Notes: a model not told the origin generated them from the letters alone. A stretch of 50,360 nucleotides of DNA from SIG607 sp036307305 (GCA_036307305.1 JAXJXV010000006.1:1-50360), one strand, 5' to 3'. Shown: positions 15,681-22,521, numbered from the stretch's first letter. Numbers and translations: made by a program.

Positions 15681-16142
15681 TTATTGCCGTGTGCAATTTA
15701 AATAGTTTTCCATTAAATTATATAATTTATCTTCTAAAGATTCCTCTTTGGGTTTAGTCCGTTTGAATATTTTTCGTACAACCCAAGAGAAGAATAGACA
15801 CACTTTCACAATGATAATAATGGGAATTAGGATTATCCATAAAAGGACTTCTTCAATTTTGTTGACGATTTTCTTAATCCCTTTTTCGCTTGTATAAGGG
15901 TCGTTATACTCAATGGTGCCACAAAATGTGGTCTTGCCGTCAATTTCTGTTATTGTTGGCACAAACCAATACCCACCAGAATGACCGCCACGTGCAACAC
16001 CAAAACGAATATCGCCATTAGAAAGTTCCACGATATAATCATCAAAATAAAAAAACTTTTGGTCGTTATTGGGGTACTTTTTTAATTGATTTAGAAACAT
16101 TTCTTTAGTTCCCAAAAACTCAAACGAATAACTCTTCGACAC
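15681..16142 (-). CDS. Hypothetical protein with one membrane segment
   Basis: A 153-residue protein. A soluble N-terminal part of about 95 residues (strand-rich, with ARGGHSGGYWFVPTI) is followed by one strongly hydrophobic span (LLWIILIPIIIIVKVCLFFSW, residues 99-119) and a basic, then acidic, cytoplasmic tail. It starts at GTG 16142 behind AAGGTGG. I do not recognise the family. It is transcribed leftward, opposite to the rest of element 2, with the DUF4304-like gene upstream, so the two may form a cargo unit. Confidence 0.6.
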   Translation of the reverse strand: MSKSYSFEFLGTKEMFLNQLKKYPNNDQKFFYFDDYIVELSNGDIRFGVARGGHSGGYWFVPTITEIDGKTTFCGTIEYNDPYTSEKGIKKIVNKIEEVLLWIILIPIIIIVKVCLFFSWVVRKIFKRTKPKEESLEDKLYNLMENYLNCTRQ

Positions 16143-16185
16143 AAAACCACCACCTTGTAATCAAAATTGATATTTGCCATTGTTA

Positions 16186-16650
16186 TCAAAAGTTACCTAA
16201 AATATATTTCTTGGTTTTCAAATCAACCATAAAGAACTCTTCTGCGGGAACGGGGTCGGTTTTATAATCAACAAGTTTGGCTCTTCGTTTTTCCAACGGA
16301 TTTCGTTCTTCCCATTCCATAAAGGCAAGTAAACGTTCTTTGATTAAGGACTTATTTGTCCATTCTTCGCACCACTTTTCAAACTTGCACATTATCTCTT
16401 CGGGTGTGGTTGGTTCAATTCCTTGCATCCAATGACCGTAATATAGTTCTGTTGGCATTAATTCGTTTATAAATATGCCTGGGCGAATGTAATAATTCTC
16501 TTTTGAAAAAGAACTGCCTTGAATCAAAAATGAAATAGTGAACTCTTGTGTTTCTTTGGTCCACCTTTTGTTTTTCTTTTTGAAACCCCTTGCTTTCAAA
16601 TAAGGTTTTGCATATTCGATTAATTGTTCTTCGGGCAAAATGTGGTTCAT
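16186..16650 (-). CDS. DUF4304-like hypothetical protein
   Basis: A 154-residue soluble protein. The opening EEQLIEYAKPYLKARGFKKKNKRW followed by strand-rich sequence matches the shape of DUF4304 proteins (a helix, then GFKKK and an aromatic). These appear in mobile and polymorphic-toxin loci with no settled function. ATG 16650 is chosen because GGAGGG lies upstream; the longer reading from 16719 lacks a ribosome site. The gene is 43 bp upstream of the membrane protein and probably co-transcribed. Immunity or defence cargo is only a guess. Confidence 0.55.
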   Translation of the reverse strand: MNHILPEEQLIEYAKPYLKARGFKKKNKRWTKETQEFTISFLIQGSSFSKENYYIRPGIFINELMPTELYYGHWMQGIEPTTPEEIMCKFEKWCEEWTNKSLIKERLLAFMEWEERNPLEKRRAKLVDYKTDPVPAEEFFMVDLKTKKYILGNF

Positions 16651-16719
16651 GTATTTACCCTCCTTTTCTGTAATTATACCACAAATTATTTGAAATTTCA
16701 ATGTTTCCGCAATCTCCAT

Positions 16720-16764
16720 GAGTCATAACGATTCTTATAGAATCTTTATGACTCTTTTTCTTTT
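16720..16764 (+). terminator. Terminator-like hairpin
   Basis: GAGTCATAA plus GATTC pairs with GAATC plus TTATGACTC (about 14 bp with one mismatch) and is followed by TTTTTCTTTT. No rightward gene precedes it, so it may stop a transcript from elsewhere or serve another role. Confidence 0.5.
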
Positions 16765-16817
16765 ATATAAGACTCTTTATAAATCTTCATGATTATATAA
16801 GCATTATGACTCTTTAT
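16750..16817. repeat. GACTCTTT direct repeats
   Basis: GACTCTTT occurs at 16750-16757, 16771-16778 and 16808-16815, with inverted AAGAGTA-like copies near 16855. The stretch from 16,750 to about 16,960 is AT-rich and has no gene. The repeats could be iterons or operator sites; neither is proven. Confidence 0.4.
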
Positions 16818-16989
16818 CTTAAACATAGAGTAATTGAGAGTTATCAAGATTAAGAAAAGAGTAAAGAATCCTCTTGATTGTTTAAAGGGTAGAGAGCAAT
16901 ACTTGAAATAAAAAAATTAATAGAATAGATTCTAATTACAATACTTTCAATTTAAGAAGGAGGAATTACAAACCATACACACATAAGGA

Positions 16990-17325
16990 AAAATAAATGA
17001 AGGTGGAATTACAAAAGAAACCTGACCAAGTGTGGTCAACCTTGTATCACCGTTTTTGAGAATCTTGTGGAAATGTCCAAACGAAAAAACGATGGTACCG
17101 TCAATCTTAACCCGAGTATGCTATTGTAGGGTTGGTTGACTTGCCGATAATGTATCGGCTTTGGAATGGCAGAAAGTGTTCTGCCGTACCTTTGGCGAGG
17201 GGACTCTCTCGTCTTCGTCTGAACAAAAATAGCATCGTACCTATTCGCATTAACGATTTCGGACACCGAAATCGACAATGCGGATAGGGTAATCTGCTCC
17301 CGACGATCTAGTCGGGGCAGATATC
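16990..17325 (+). ncRNA. Highly structured leader RNA of element 2
   Basis: The 700-base gap before the recombinase gene contains a dense set of helices. A four-way junction is closed by ATGCTATT (17118-17125) / AATAGCAT (17228-17235). It encloses hairpins GCCGATA/TATCGGC (17143-17159), GGCAGAA/TTCTGCC (17168-17185) and GGCGAG/CTCGTC (17194-17213). Next comes a 23-bp near-perfect hairpin (17240-17262 / 17266-17288), then a 12-bp hairpin (17292-17322) ending 11 bases before AAAGGAG. Two tiny ORFs (16997-17059 and 17073-17129) precede the junction. Family unknown. Confidence 0.6.
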
Positions 17326-17348
17326 ATTTGAGAAAGGAGTGACACGAG

Positions 17349-18344
17349 ATGTCAAAAAAACGTAGTCTTTTCGTACAGAGTATGACGGCCATTGAAGCAT
17401 CGTTCACTCTCGGGTACGATAAGCATTCTTCAAAAAGGCAAAGCGGACAACCCGACCACAGTTGGAGGGTGTATAGTTTTGCAGGCAAGGCAAACTTGCT
17501 TGATACCGCCCACAACCTTTGTGAGTACATCAAAGAGCATTACCCCGAGGTTGATAAGGTGCGACAGATTCGCCCCGAATACTGCCAAGAGTGGCTTGAC
17601 AGTAAAGCAAAGGGCGGTTGTTCCCTCAATACGATAGAGACCTATAAAAGCAACTTGGTGAAGCTGTCACGGGTTATCAATCATCACTTTGGGGTGCATA
17701 CCAATTTTGAAACAAAGGTCAATGTGGAATTGATACCCGATAGAACGAGTCCTCGGGAGTTCGCTCTAACACCCGAAGAGATTCAAAGGGTCAAGGACTC
17801 GATTGTCAAATCATGCCACTCAAGCAATTTCTTTATTTTCTCAACCTACACCTGCTGCCGTGTCAATTCTGTTTCCATTCAAAAACGGCACATTACCCTC
17901 GGCAACGACGGACAGACCGTAAAAATATTTTTTGAAAAGGACAAGGGTGGGCGCAGCCGAGAAATTACCGTAACCGATAAAGAGTTCTACTCTTTTTGTG
18001 GTTCGCTCATATCAGGCAAGGCAGAAACGGACTCCTTGTTCGGTAATATCCGTAAGGACAGTGCGAATAAGTGGTTATCCCGAAGATTATGCCGTCTTGG
18101 AATCACAGTACCAAGTGAAAAGACAGTCGGTTGTAAGGCAGTGCAGAAAAGTGGTAACCACTCGGTGAGGAAGTCATCTATCATTGCTTACTACAACAAG
18201 CAATATCAACATTATCTTAATAGTGGATTATCGCCCGATAAGGCGGACCGAACGGCAAAGAACGATTGTTGTGTCCGTCTCGGTCACGGGTCGGCAGAAA
18301 AAAGGGTCGATATCGTCAATATTTACCTCGGTGCAAAGTCATAA
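17349..18344 (+). CDS. Divergent tyrosine recombinase
   Basis: A 331-residue tyrosine recombinase-like protein. A core-binding-like domain spans about 45-120 (LDTAHNLCEYIKEHYPEVDK, NTIETYKSNLVKLSRVI). All catalytic positions can be assigned: R171 in TCCRVNSVS, K197 or K199 in FFEKDKGG, H271-x-x-R274 in GNHSVRKSS, H313 in RLGHGS and Y326 in VNIYLG. It lacks the arm-binding domain of the Tn916-type integrases nearby and is only distantly related to them. AAAGGAG precedes ATG 17349. It may act in resolution, inversion or mobilisation rather than integration. Confidence 0.75.
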   Translation: MSKKRSLFVQSMTAIEASFTLGYDKHSSKRQSGQPDHSWRVYSFAGKANLLDTAHNLCEYIKEHYPEVDKVRQIRPEYCQEWLDSKAKGGCSLNTIETYKSNLVKLSRVINHHFGVHTNFETKVNVELIPDRTSPREFALTPEEIQRVKDSIVKSCHSSNFFIFSTYTCCRVNSVSIQKRHITLGNDGQTVKIFFEKDKGGRSREITVTDKEFYSFCGSLISGKAETDSLFGNIRKDSANKWLSRRLCRLGITVPSEKTVGCKAVQKSGNHSVRKSSIIAYYNKQYQHYLNSGLSPDKADRTAKNDCCVRLGHGSAEKRVDIVNIYLGAKS

Positions 18345-18363
18345 AAATTTTTCTTCAAAATAC

Positions 18364-18391
18364 TTGCAATTTGAAAAACTGTAGTTATACT
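18364..18391 (+). promoter_or_regulatory. Sigma-A-like promoter
   Basis: TTGCAA (18364-18369), a 16-bp spacer and TATACT (18386-18391) lie downstream of the recombinase gene and upstream of the OB-fold-like gene. Confidence 0.55.
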
Positions 18392-18407
18392 TTATCATGT
18401 AAGTGAT

Positions 18408-18522
18408 TTACAACACAATTTTCTTTTGTCTTTTATTTACATTTTTTAGGTGGAATTATATTTATGAAGGCGGAATGCCCCGAGGATGCTCGGGGGCATT
18501 CCGTCTTTCTTTTGTGTTGTAA
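18408..18522 (+). promoter_or_regulatory. Leader with attenuator hairpin and nested inverted repeat
   Basis: An outer 11-bp perfect inverted repeat, TTACAACACAA (18408-18418) / TTGTGTTGTAA (18512-18522), surrounds an inner 14-bp hairpin (18471-18484 / 18489-18503, one bulged G) followed by a T-rich run. A 26-codon ORF starting ATGAAGGCGGAA with an AGGTGG site reads through the inner hairpin. The arrangement looks like a terminator/attenuator ahead of the OB-fold-like gene. Confidence 0.55.
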
Positions 18523-18561
18523 CCACCAAAAAATAAATAAATGAAAAGGAGTGGTTTAACA

Positions 18562-18942
18562 ATGTTAAATCCTATTCGCCTGTACACAGGCACAGAAGAA
18601 AAAGAGTTCGTTATGGTGCAAGGCTATGTTCGTTCGGTGACAGATAGAGGGAGTTATAATTCGGTCTCTTTCCTTGCCGACTCAAACATTCGGGACCGAG
18701 AGGCTCCGATGGTGTCAGTTATGTGCTTTGATAATAGCACGGGTATTAACTTCAAGAAACTGACCACATACACAAAAGGTCGCTTTGTCACATTCTTTGC
18801 CGAAGTTCGTTACAAAGCAGACGGCACCCCAACTTATAAGGCAATCGCTATTTCTATTGCTCCAAAAGAGTATGTAGAAGGTACTCATCCTATCGACGAT
18901 AGCGAAGTTCAAACCGACTACGACGAAAATGCGGAGGTGTAA
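18562..18942 (+). CDS. Single-strand DNA-binding-like (OB-fold) protein
   Basis: A 126-residue protein. The strand pattern (EFVMVQGYVRSVTD..., VSFLADSNIRD, VSVMCFD, RFVTFFAEVRYK) with alternating hydrophobics, and an acidic C-terminal tail (EVQTDYDENAEV), resemble an OB-fold such as SSB. The assignment is by pattern only. ATG 18562 is favoured by AAAAGGAG upstream; the earlier ATG 18541 has no ribosome site. It precedes a DUF3970-like gene by two bases, so they are co-translated. Confidence 0.5.
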   Translation: MLNPIRLYTGTEEKEFVMVQGYVRSVTDRGSYNSVSFLADSNIRDREAPMVSVMCFDNSTGINFKKLTTYTKGRFVTFFAEVRYKADGTPTYKAIAISIAPKEYVEGTHPIDDSEVQTDYDENAEV

Positions 18943-18944
18943 CT

Positions 18945-19133
18945 ATGAAAATAAGAGTTACAGGGACACCTGAGCAGATTGAGGTTCTGCTTGAAAGAAT
19001 ACCGCTTATCGTTGGCACACAATGCCGATACATAAGCAACCCATACCCACAGACGAGGAAATGCAAAACGAGTAAATATGTATCGGTCTATTTGGATTTT
19101 GAAGATTATGATTTATACGATTTAAATGGCTGA
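18945..19133 (+). CDS. DUF3970-like small protein
   Basis: A 62-residue protein beginning MKIRVTGTPEQIEVLLERI and ending in a strand-rich, acidic tail with SKYVSVYLDFED. This pattern matches the small DUF3970 proteins of Firmicutes elements and prophages, whose function is unknown. It starts two bases after the OB-fold-like gene, with GGAGG inside the upstream coding end as its ribosome site. Confidence 0.6.
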   Translation: MKIRVTGTPEQIEVLLERIPLIVGTQCRYISNPYPQTRKCKTSKYVSVYLDFEDYDLYDLNG

Positions 19134-19206
19134 CAAGCAGAAAAATACGCGCTATACTCTTTAAAACCCCAAGATTTATAAAATTAACAAAAAGTTCATA
19201 TTTGCT

Positions 19207-19303
19207 AAAATAGGTGAATCTGAGCTCTCAAAAATCAAATCGGCCTATTTTACCCCTACTTTTCGGGGTTGGGGTAAAAAGGCACGATTTAGGGGTATTG
19301 ACA
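19207..19303 (+). promoter_or_regulatory. Overlapping hairpins and TTGACA ahead of xis
   Basis: AAAATAGG (19207-19214) can pair with CCTATTTT (19244-19251), while TTTTACCCC (19248-19256) can pair with GGGGTAAAA (19271-19279). The two hairpins share bases and exclude each other. TTGACA (19298-19303) lies after them, with only a weak -10. This 230-base gap before the Xis-like gene looks regulatory. Confidence 0.45.
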
Positions 19304-19362
19304 AAATCGAAAAAATATCTTACTCTTTGCCATCACCATTTTTGTAAAGGAGGTTGAGAAAG

Positions 19363-19620
19363 TTGTTCGACGGCACTTATGATGAGTGTTTGCCGAAGAG
19401 AACGAATAATACGACAAGGGATAAAGAAAAAACACCAATATGGCAAAAATTCAATTTAACAGCAGAAGAAGCAGCAGACTATTTCAACATTGGAATAAAC
19501 AAACTGCGACAATTTGCAAACGAACACAAGGACGAAGAGTTTCTGCTTTGGAGTGGAAACCGTGTCCTCTTCAAACGAAGATTGTTTGAAGAATATATTG
19601 AGAAAATAAATATAATTTAA
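19363..19620 (+). CDS. xis: Xis-like excisionase
   Basis: An 85-residue winged-helix protein similar in plan to Tn916 Xis. KFNLTAEEAADYFNIGINKLRQFANEHKD is a MerR-like HTH, and LLWSGNRVLFKRRLFEEYIEK gives the wing and last helix. No ATG is available; TTG 19363 lies nine bases after AAAGGAGG (19346-19353) and is taken as the start. TTG 19354 would touch the ribosome site. It ends 11 bp before the integrase. Excisionases direct the integrase toward excision. Confidence 0.8.
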   Translation: MFDGTYDECLPKRTNNTTRDKEKTPIWQKFNLTAEEAADYFNIGINKLRQFANEHKDEEFLLWSGNRVLFKRRLFEEYIEKINII

Positions 19621-19631
19621 GGAGAAAAAAT

Positions 19632-20903
19632 ATGTCAAATAAAAGACGAGATTCAAAAAATAGGATATTAGAAAAAGGCGAGTTCCAACGGGAAGACGGA
19701 AGATATGAATTTAAATACAAAGACCGACTTGGAAAAAGACGGACCGTTTACAGTTGGAAACTTGTTCCTACGGACAAAGTACCCGAGGGCAAAAAATGTG
19801 ATTTGTCTCTTCGGGAAATGGAAAAGAAAATCAAGCGCGACTTGGATGACGGTCTTGATACCTTTACTGCAGAAAGAAATGACCTTAACTATTTCTTTGA
19901 TAAGTATATGGAAACAAAGCACAATCTTCGTCCATCAACCCGAGAAAATTATATCTATATGTACACCAAGTACGTCAGAGAAGATTTGGGCAAACGAAAA
20001 TTGACCACTATTAAATATAGTGATATAAAGAAATTCTATATGCACCTTATCTATGAAATTGGGTTTAAACCTAACAGTATGGAAATCATACATACCATAC
20101 TGCACCCGATATTCACAATGGCAGTCCGTGACGATTATATCCGTAAGAACCCCACAGACGGCATTATGGCAGAGATTAAGAAAAGCAACGATTGGGAGAA
20201 GGCACAACGACATGCCTTGACCCTACCTCAACAGATGGCCTTTATGGACTTTGTACGGCACTCTAAACAGTACAACCATTGGTTGCCCTTGTTTACCTTT
20301 TGTTTGGGAACAGGGTGTCGTGTGGGCGAGGTAATTGGGCTCCAATGGTCCGATTGCCTGTTCAAAGGTGACGGGACAATATTTGTAAACCACAATATGC
20401 TCTATCGCAAGAACAAGGACGGCAAATGCGAGTTCCATATTCATGCGACCAAAACGGCAAGCGGTACCAGAGAGGTGCCTATGTTTGACGAAGTTCGTGA
20501 AGCCCTGTTGCAGACGAGAGAGCAACAAATCAAGAACGGCGGTTGTCAATCTGTTGTTGACGGTTTGAGTAATTTTGTTTTTACCAATCGTTATAACGAG
20601 GTATATTCGCCTGCGGCTCTCAATAGGGCAATAGCACGAATTATCCGTGATTATAACAAAGAGGAGACCGAAAAGGCACTTGCAGAAGAAAGAGACCCCT
20701 TGTTGTTGCCCCATTTCTCTATGCACAATCTACGACACACATTCTGTACCCGACTCTGCGAAGTGGAGACCAACATAAAATATATACAGGATGTTATGGG
20801 CCACAAAAAGATTGAAACCACAATGGAGATTTACAACGAGGTAACAAAAGAGTTCAAGCAACAGAAAACCCAAAGTCTGCAAGGCAAATTGAAAATCGCC
20901 TAA
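19632..20903 (+). CDS. int: Tyrosine recombinase/integrase of element 2 (Tn916 type)
   Basis: A 423-residue integrase with an N-terminal arm-binding domain, a core-binding domain (YFFDKYMETKHNLRPSTREN) and a catalytic domain. Catalytic residues are R in GTGCRVGEVIGL, H-x-x-R in HNLRHTF, H in VMGHKK and Y in MEIYNEVT. It aligns along its length with the integrase at 14,103 (for example HPIFTMAVRDDYIRKNPTDG against HPTFQLAVRDEVIRKNPSDG). Shared ancestry explains why both elements use similar att cores. A strong terminator follows. Confidence 0.93.
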   Translation: MSNKRRDSKNRILEKGEFQREDGRYEFKYKDRLGKRRTVYSWKLVPTDKVPEGKKCDLSLREMEKKIKRDLDDGLDTFTAERNDLNYFFDKYMETKHNLRPSTRENYIYMYTKYVREDLGKRKLTTIKYSDIKKFYMHLIYEIGFKPNSMEIIHTILHPIFTMAVRDDYIRKNPTDGIMAEIKKSNDWEKAQRHALTLPQQMAFMDFVRHSKQYNHWLPLFTFCLGTGCRVGEVIGLQWSDCLFKGDGTIFVNHNMLYRKNKDGKCEFHIHATKTASGTREVPMFDEVREALLQTREQQIKNGGCQSVVDGLSNFVFTNRYNEVYSPAALNRAIARIIRDYNKEETEKALAEERDPLLLPHFSMHNLRHTFCTRLCEVETNIKYIQDVMGHKKIETTMEIYNEVTKEFKQQKTQSLQGKLKIA

Positions 20904-20920
20904 CCTATAAAATGGTGATT

Positions 20921-20962
20921 TTAATAGCTCTACCACAATATGTTGTGGTAGAGCTATTTTAA
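20921..20962 (+). terminator. Strong intrinsic terminator after integrase 2
   Basis: A 16-bp perfect stem (20923-20938 / 20943-20958) with a TATG loop and a short T/A run isolates the integrase unit from the cargo pair. Confidence 0.8.
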
Positions 20963-20995
20963 AAATTAAAAAATTCAAAATATTTGCATAGAGGG

Positions 20996-21099
20996 TTGAA
21001 AAAAATATGATTTTCTGGTAATATAAGTATGGAAAATTACTGCTAATTATATTTGTCTCCTCATATATTTTTATTATTAGGAAAAGATATACGAGGAGG
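20996..21099 (+). promoter_or_regulatory. Promoter and ribosome-site-sequestering hairpin of the ImmA/IrrE pair
   Basis: TTGAAA (20996-21001), a 17-bp spacer and TAATAT (21019-21024) form a promoter. In the transcript, CTCCTCATATAT (21057-21068) can pair with ATATACGAGGAG (21087-21098), an 11-of-12 match that covers the GAGGAGG ribosome binding site of the next gene. Confidence 0.55.
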
Positions 21100-21108
21100 T
21101 GTTGAAGT

Positions 21109-21684
21109 ATGGAAAGGATACAGGTGTATGTTATGTCTGTAAAATTTGATGAAGCAAAAATGCTAGCAATGGAAGAAATAGTCAAGGCATTTTTTGAAAA
21201 AAATAATATAGAGGTAATTATCCCTGTTGATATTTTTGCAGTTGCAAGTTCTTTAGGATTCGATGTTCGTGGTGCAGAATTTAAAGAGCCACTTGAAGGT
21301 TTGTTGCTTGTAGATGAAAATATCGAAAGAATTAAAGAATTTAATTCTAATAAGATAATTGCTTATAATTGTCAAAAAAACATCTATATGAAAAAATTTA
21401 TAGTTGCTCATGAATTATCACATTATATAAGTGAAAAAACTAAAAATAAGGATAAAAAGATTGTTTTAGCTGCACGAGACCATGAAGGTGAATATTCAAA
21501 TAATACTGCAGAGCAAGAGATGGATTATATGGCAGCAAGCATTCTTATGCCTAGGGAAGATTTGCTTAAAAACTTCAGTGGTAAAAATACCGAAAGAGCA
21601 GAATTAATTAACCTTATTGCTTCTAGATACAATGTTAGTGTTAAAATGGCAGAGAGAAGAATCGAGGAAGTTTTAAATGGCTGA
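21109..21684 (+). CDS. ImmA/IrrE-family metallopeptidase
   Basis: A 191-residue zinc protease. The HExxH motif is AHELSHYI (about residues 99-106) and the third ligand region is AEQEMDYMAASILMP. N- and C-terminal helices match the ImmA/IrrE (M78) fold. Known members cleave element repressors or the DdrO-type regulator under stress. No XRE repressor partner is adjacent. It is AT-rich and sits between the integrase terminator and the att site, the usual cargo position. It overlaps the next gene by eight bases. ATG 21109 follows GAGGAGG. Confidence 0.85.
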   Translation: MERIQVYVMSVKFDEAKMLAMEEIVKAFFEKNNIEVIIPVDIFAVASSLGFDVRGAEFKEPLEGLLLVDENIERIKEFNSNKIIAYNCQKNIYMKKFIVAHELSHYISEKTKNKDKKIVLAARDHEGEYSNNTAEQEMDYMAASILMPREDLLKNFSGKNTERAELINLIASRYNVSVKMAERRIEEVLNG

Positions 21685-22279
21685 TAAAAATTTCTTTGCA
21701 ACACTAGCAGAACTTTTGAGTTCCAATTATGATAATAAACCTACAAAAACCGAAGAGTATGCTAAACAATTAGTAAGCGTTCATGAAGAGTTTGTAAAAA
21801 GAAATGAAAAACTAACATCGCTTTTAGACGATTATATAACACAGCGAAAAGAACGCGTACGTACAAATAATTTTTTAAAGAAATTTATATTTTGGTTTTT
21901 TGTAGGTATGTTGGGAGCATTAACAATAACAGTTGTATGTTTCGTTGCTTTTAATATAACTATTAAAACAATTTCTGCTATGGTATCGCTTATATCAGTA
22001 TCAGCTACATATCTTGCTAGTTTAATTGGTATTTTTCAAATTATGTCTAAATACCTTTTTCCTGTTGACGAAGAAAAAGATACTATATCAATGATAAAAG
22101 CTGTAATCAATAACGATGTTGAAGTTGAAAAATTAATGTCTACTGCTATAGATAAGAGTTTTGCGAATGATGTAGAGCACCTCAAACTTATGAAAGAGTT
22201 GCGAGACAGTCATACTATAACACAAGAGGAGTTTGTTGAACTAAAGGAAAGTATATTGAAAAAGATTAAAAATAACTAA
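21677..22279 (+). CDS. Two-span membrane protein with C-terminal SHOCT-like motif
   Basis: A 200-residue protein. The N-terminal 70 residues are charged and helical and probably cytosolic. Two membrane spans follow (FWFFVGMLGALTITVVCFVAF, about 73-93, and ISAMVSLISVSATYLASLIGIF, about 99-120). The C-terminus ends in HLKLMKELRDSHTITQEEF and VELKESIL, which resembles the SHOCT short C-terminal domain. Its start overlaps the end of the protease gene, so the two are translationally coupled. The membrane protein may be the substrate, sensor or effector of the protease. No named system is recognised. Confidence 0.7.
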   Translation: MADKNFFATLAELLSSNYDNKPTKTEEYAKQLVSVHEEFVKRNEKLTSLLDDYITQRKERVRTNNFLKKFIFWFFVGMLGALTITVVCFVAFNITIKTISAMVSLISVSATYLASLIGIFQIMSKYLFPVDEEKDTISMIKAVINNDVEVEKLMSTAIDKSFANDVEHLKLMKELRDSHTITQEEFVELKESILKKIKNN

Positions 22280-22285
22280 CCTTTA

Positions 22286-22306
22286 TTTACGACAAATTTT
22301 ACGACA
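22286..22306. repeat. Paired arm-type integrase sites, right end of element 2
   Basis: TTTACGACA occurs at 22286-22294 and 22298-22306, seven bases after the cargo gene, matching the pair at the left end of element 2. Confidence 0.55.
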
Positions 22307-22327
22307 TTTGACCGTGGCAATAAGTTG

Positions 22328-22411
22328 CGATAAGTGGCGATTCGTGAAAACAGATTATTGAAAACCCTTTATCCGTGGGGATTTATAACGATAAGTGGCA
22401 ATTCGTGAAAA
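22328..22411. repeat. 23-bp direct repeats near the right att core
   Basis: A 23-bp sequence beginning CGATAAGTGGC occurs at 22328-22350 and 22389-22411 with one difference and a 61-bp period. It lies between the arm sites and the core and may bind Xis or a host factor. Confidence 0.5.
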
Positions 22412-22423
22412 TACAAAAGTACT

Positions 22424-22448
22424 CCCCACAATGAAACCCCTTGACTAA
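22424..22448. other. Attachment-site core, right boundary of element 2
   Basis: The second copy of the 25-bp repeat found at 15,506. It marks the junction with the resident chromosome or with an older remnant. The 443-base gap before parB holds this core, the repeats and two terminators. Confidence 0.65.
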
Positions 22449-22503
22449 TAAAACCCTTTATTTATGCGGGTTTTCGGGGTGTAAACGAAGTGAAAATATC
22501 GTA

Positions 22504-22521
22504 TTTACCACACTTTTACCA
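22504..22521. repeat. Degenerate arm-site pair outside the right core
   Basis: TTTACCACA (22504-22512) and TTTACCA (22515-22521) lie 80 and 91 bases from the core, exactly the offsets of the TTTACGACA pair from the left core. They may be the remnant of another element's left end. Confidence 0.4.

Noticed and set aside
17118..17235. tRNA or tRNA-like gene in the four-way junction
   Set aside because: Arm lengths, a three-base loop and lack of the T-loop consensus exclude a tRNA.
17036..17278. 80-residue leftward frame across the structured region
   Set aside because: It covers inverted repeats and has no ribosome binding site. The RNA structure explains the sequence better.
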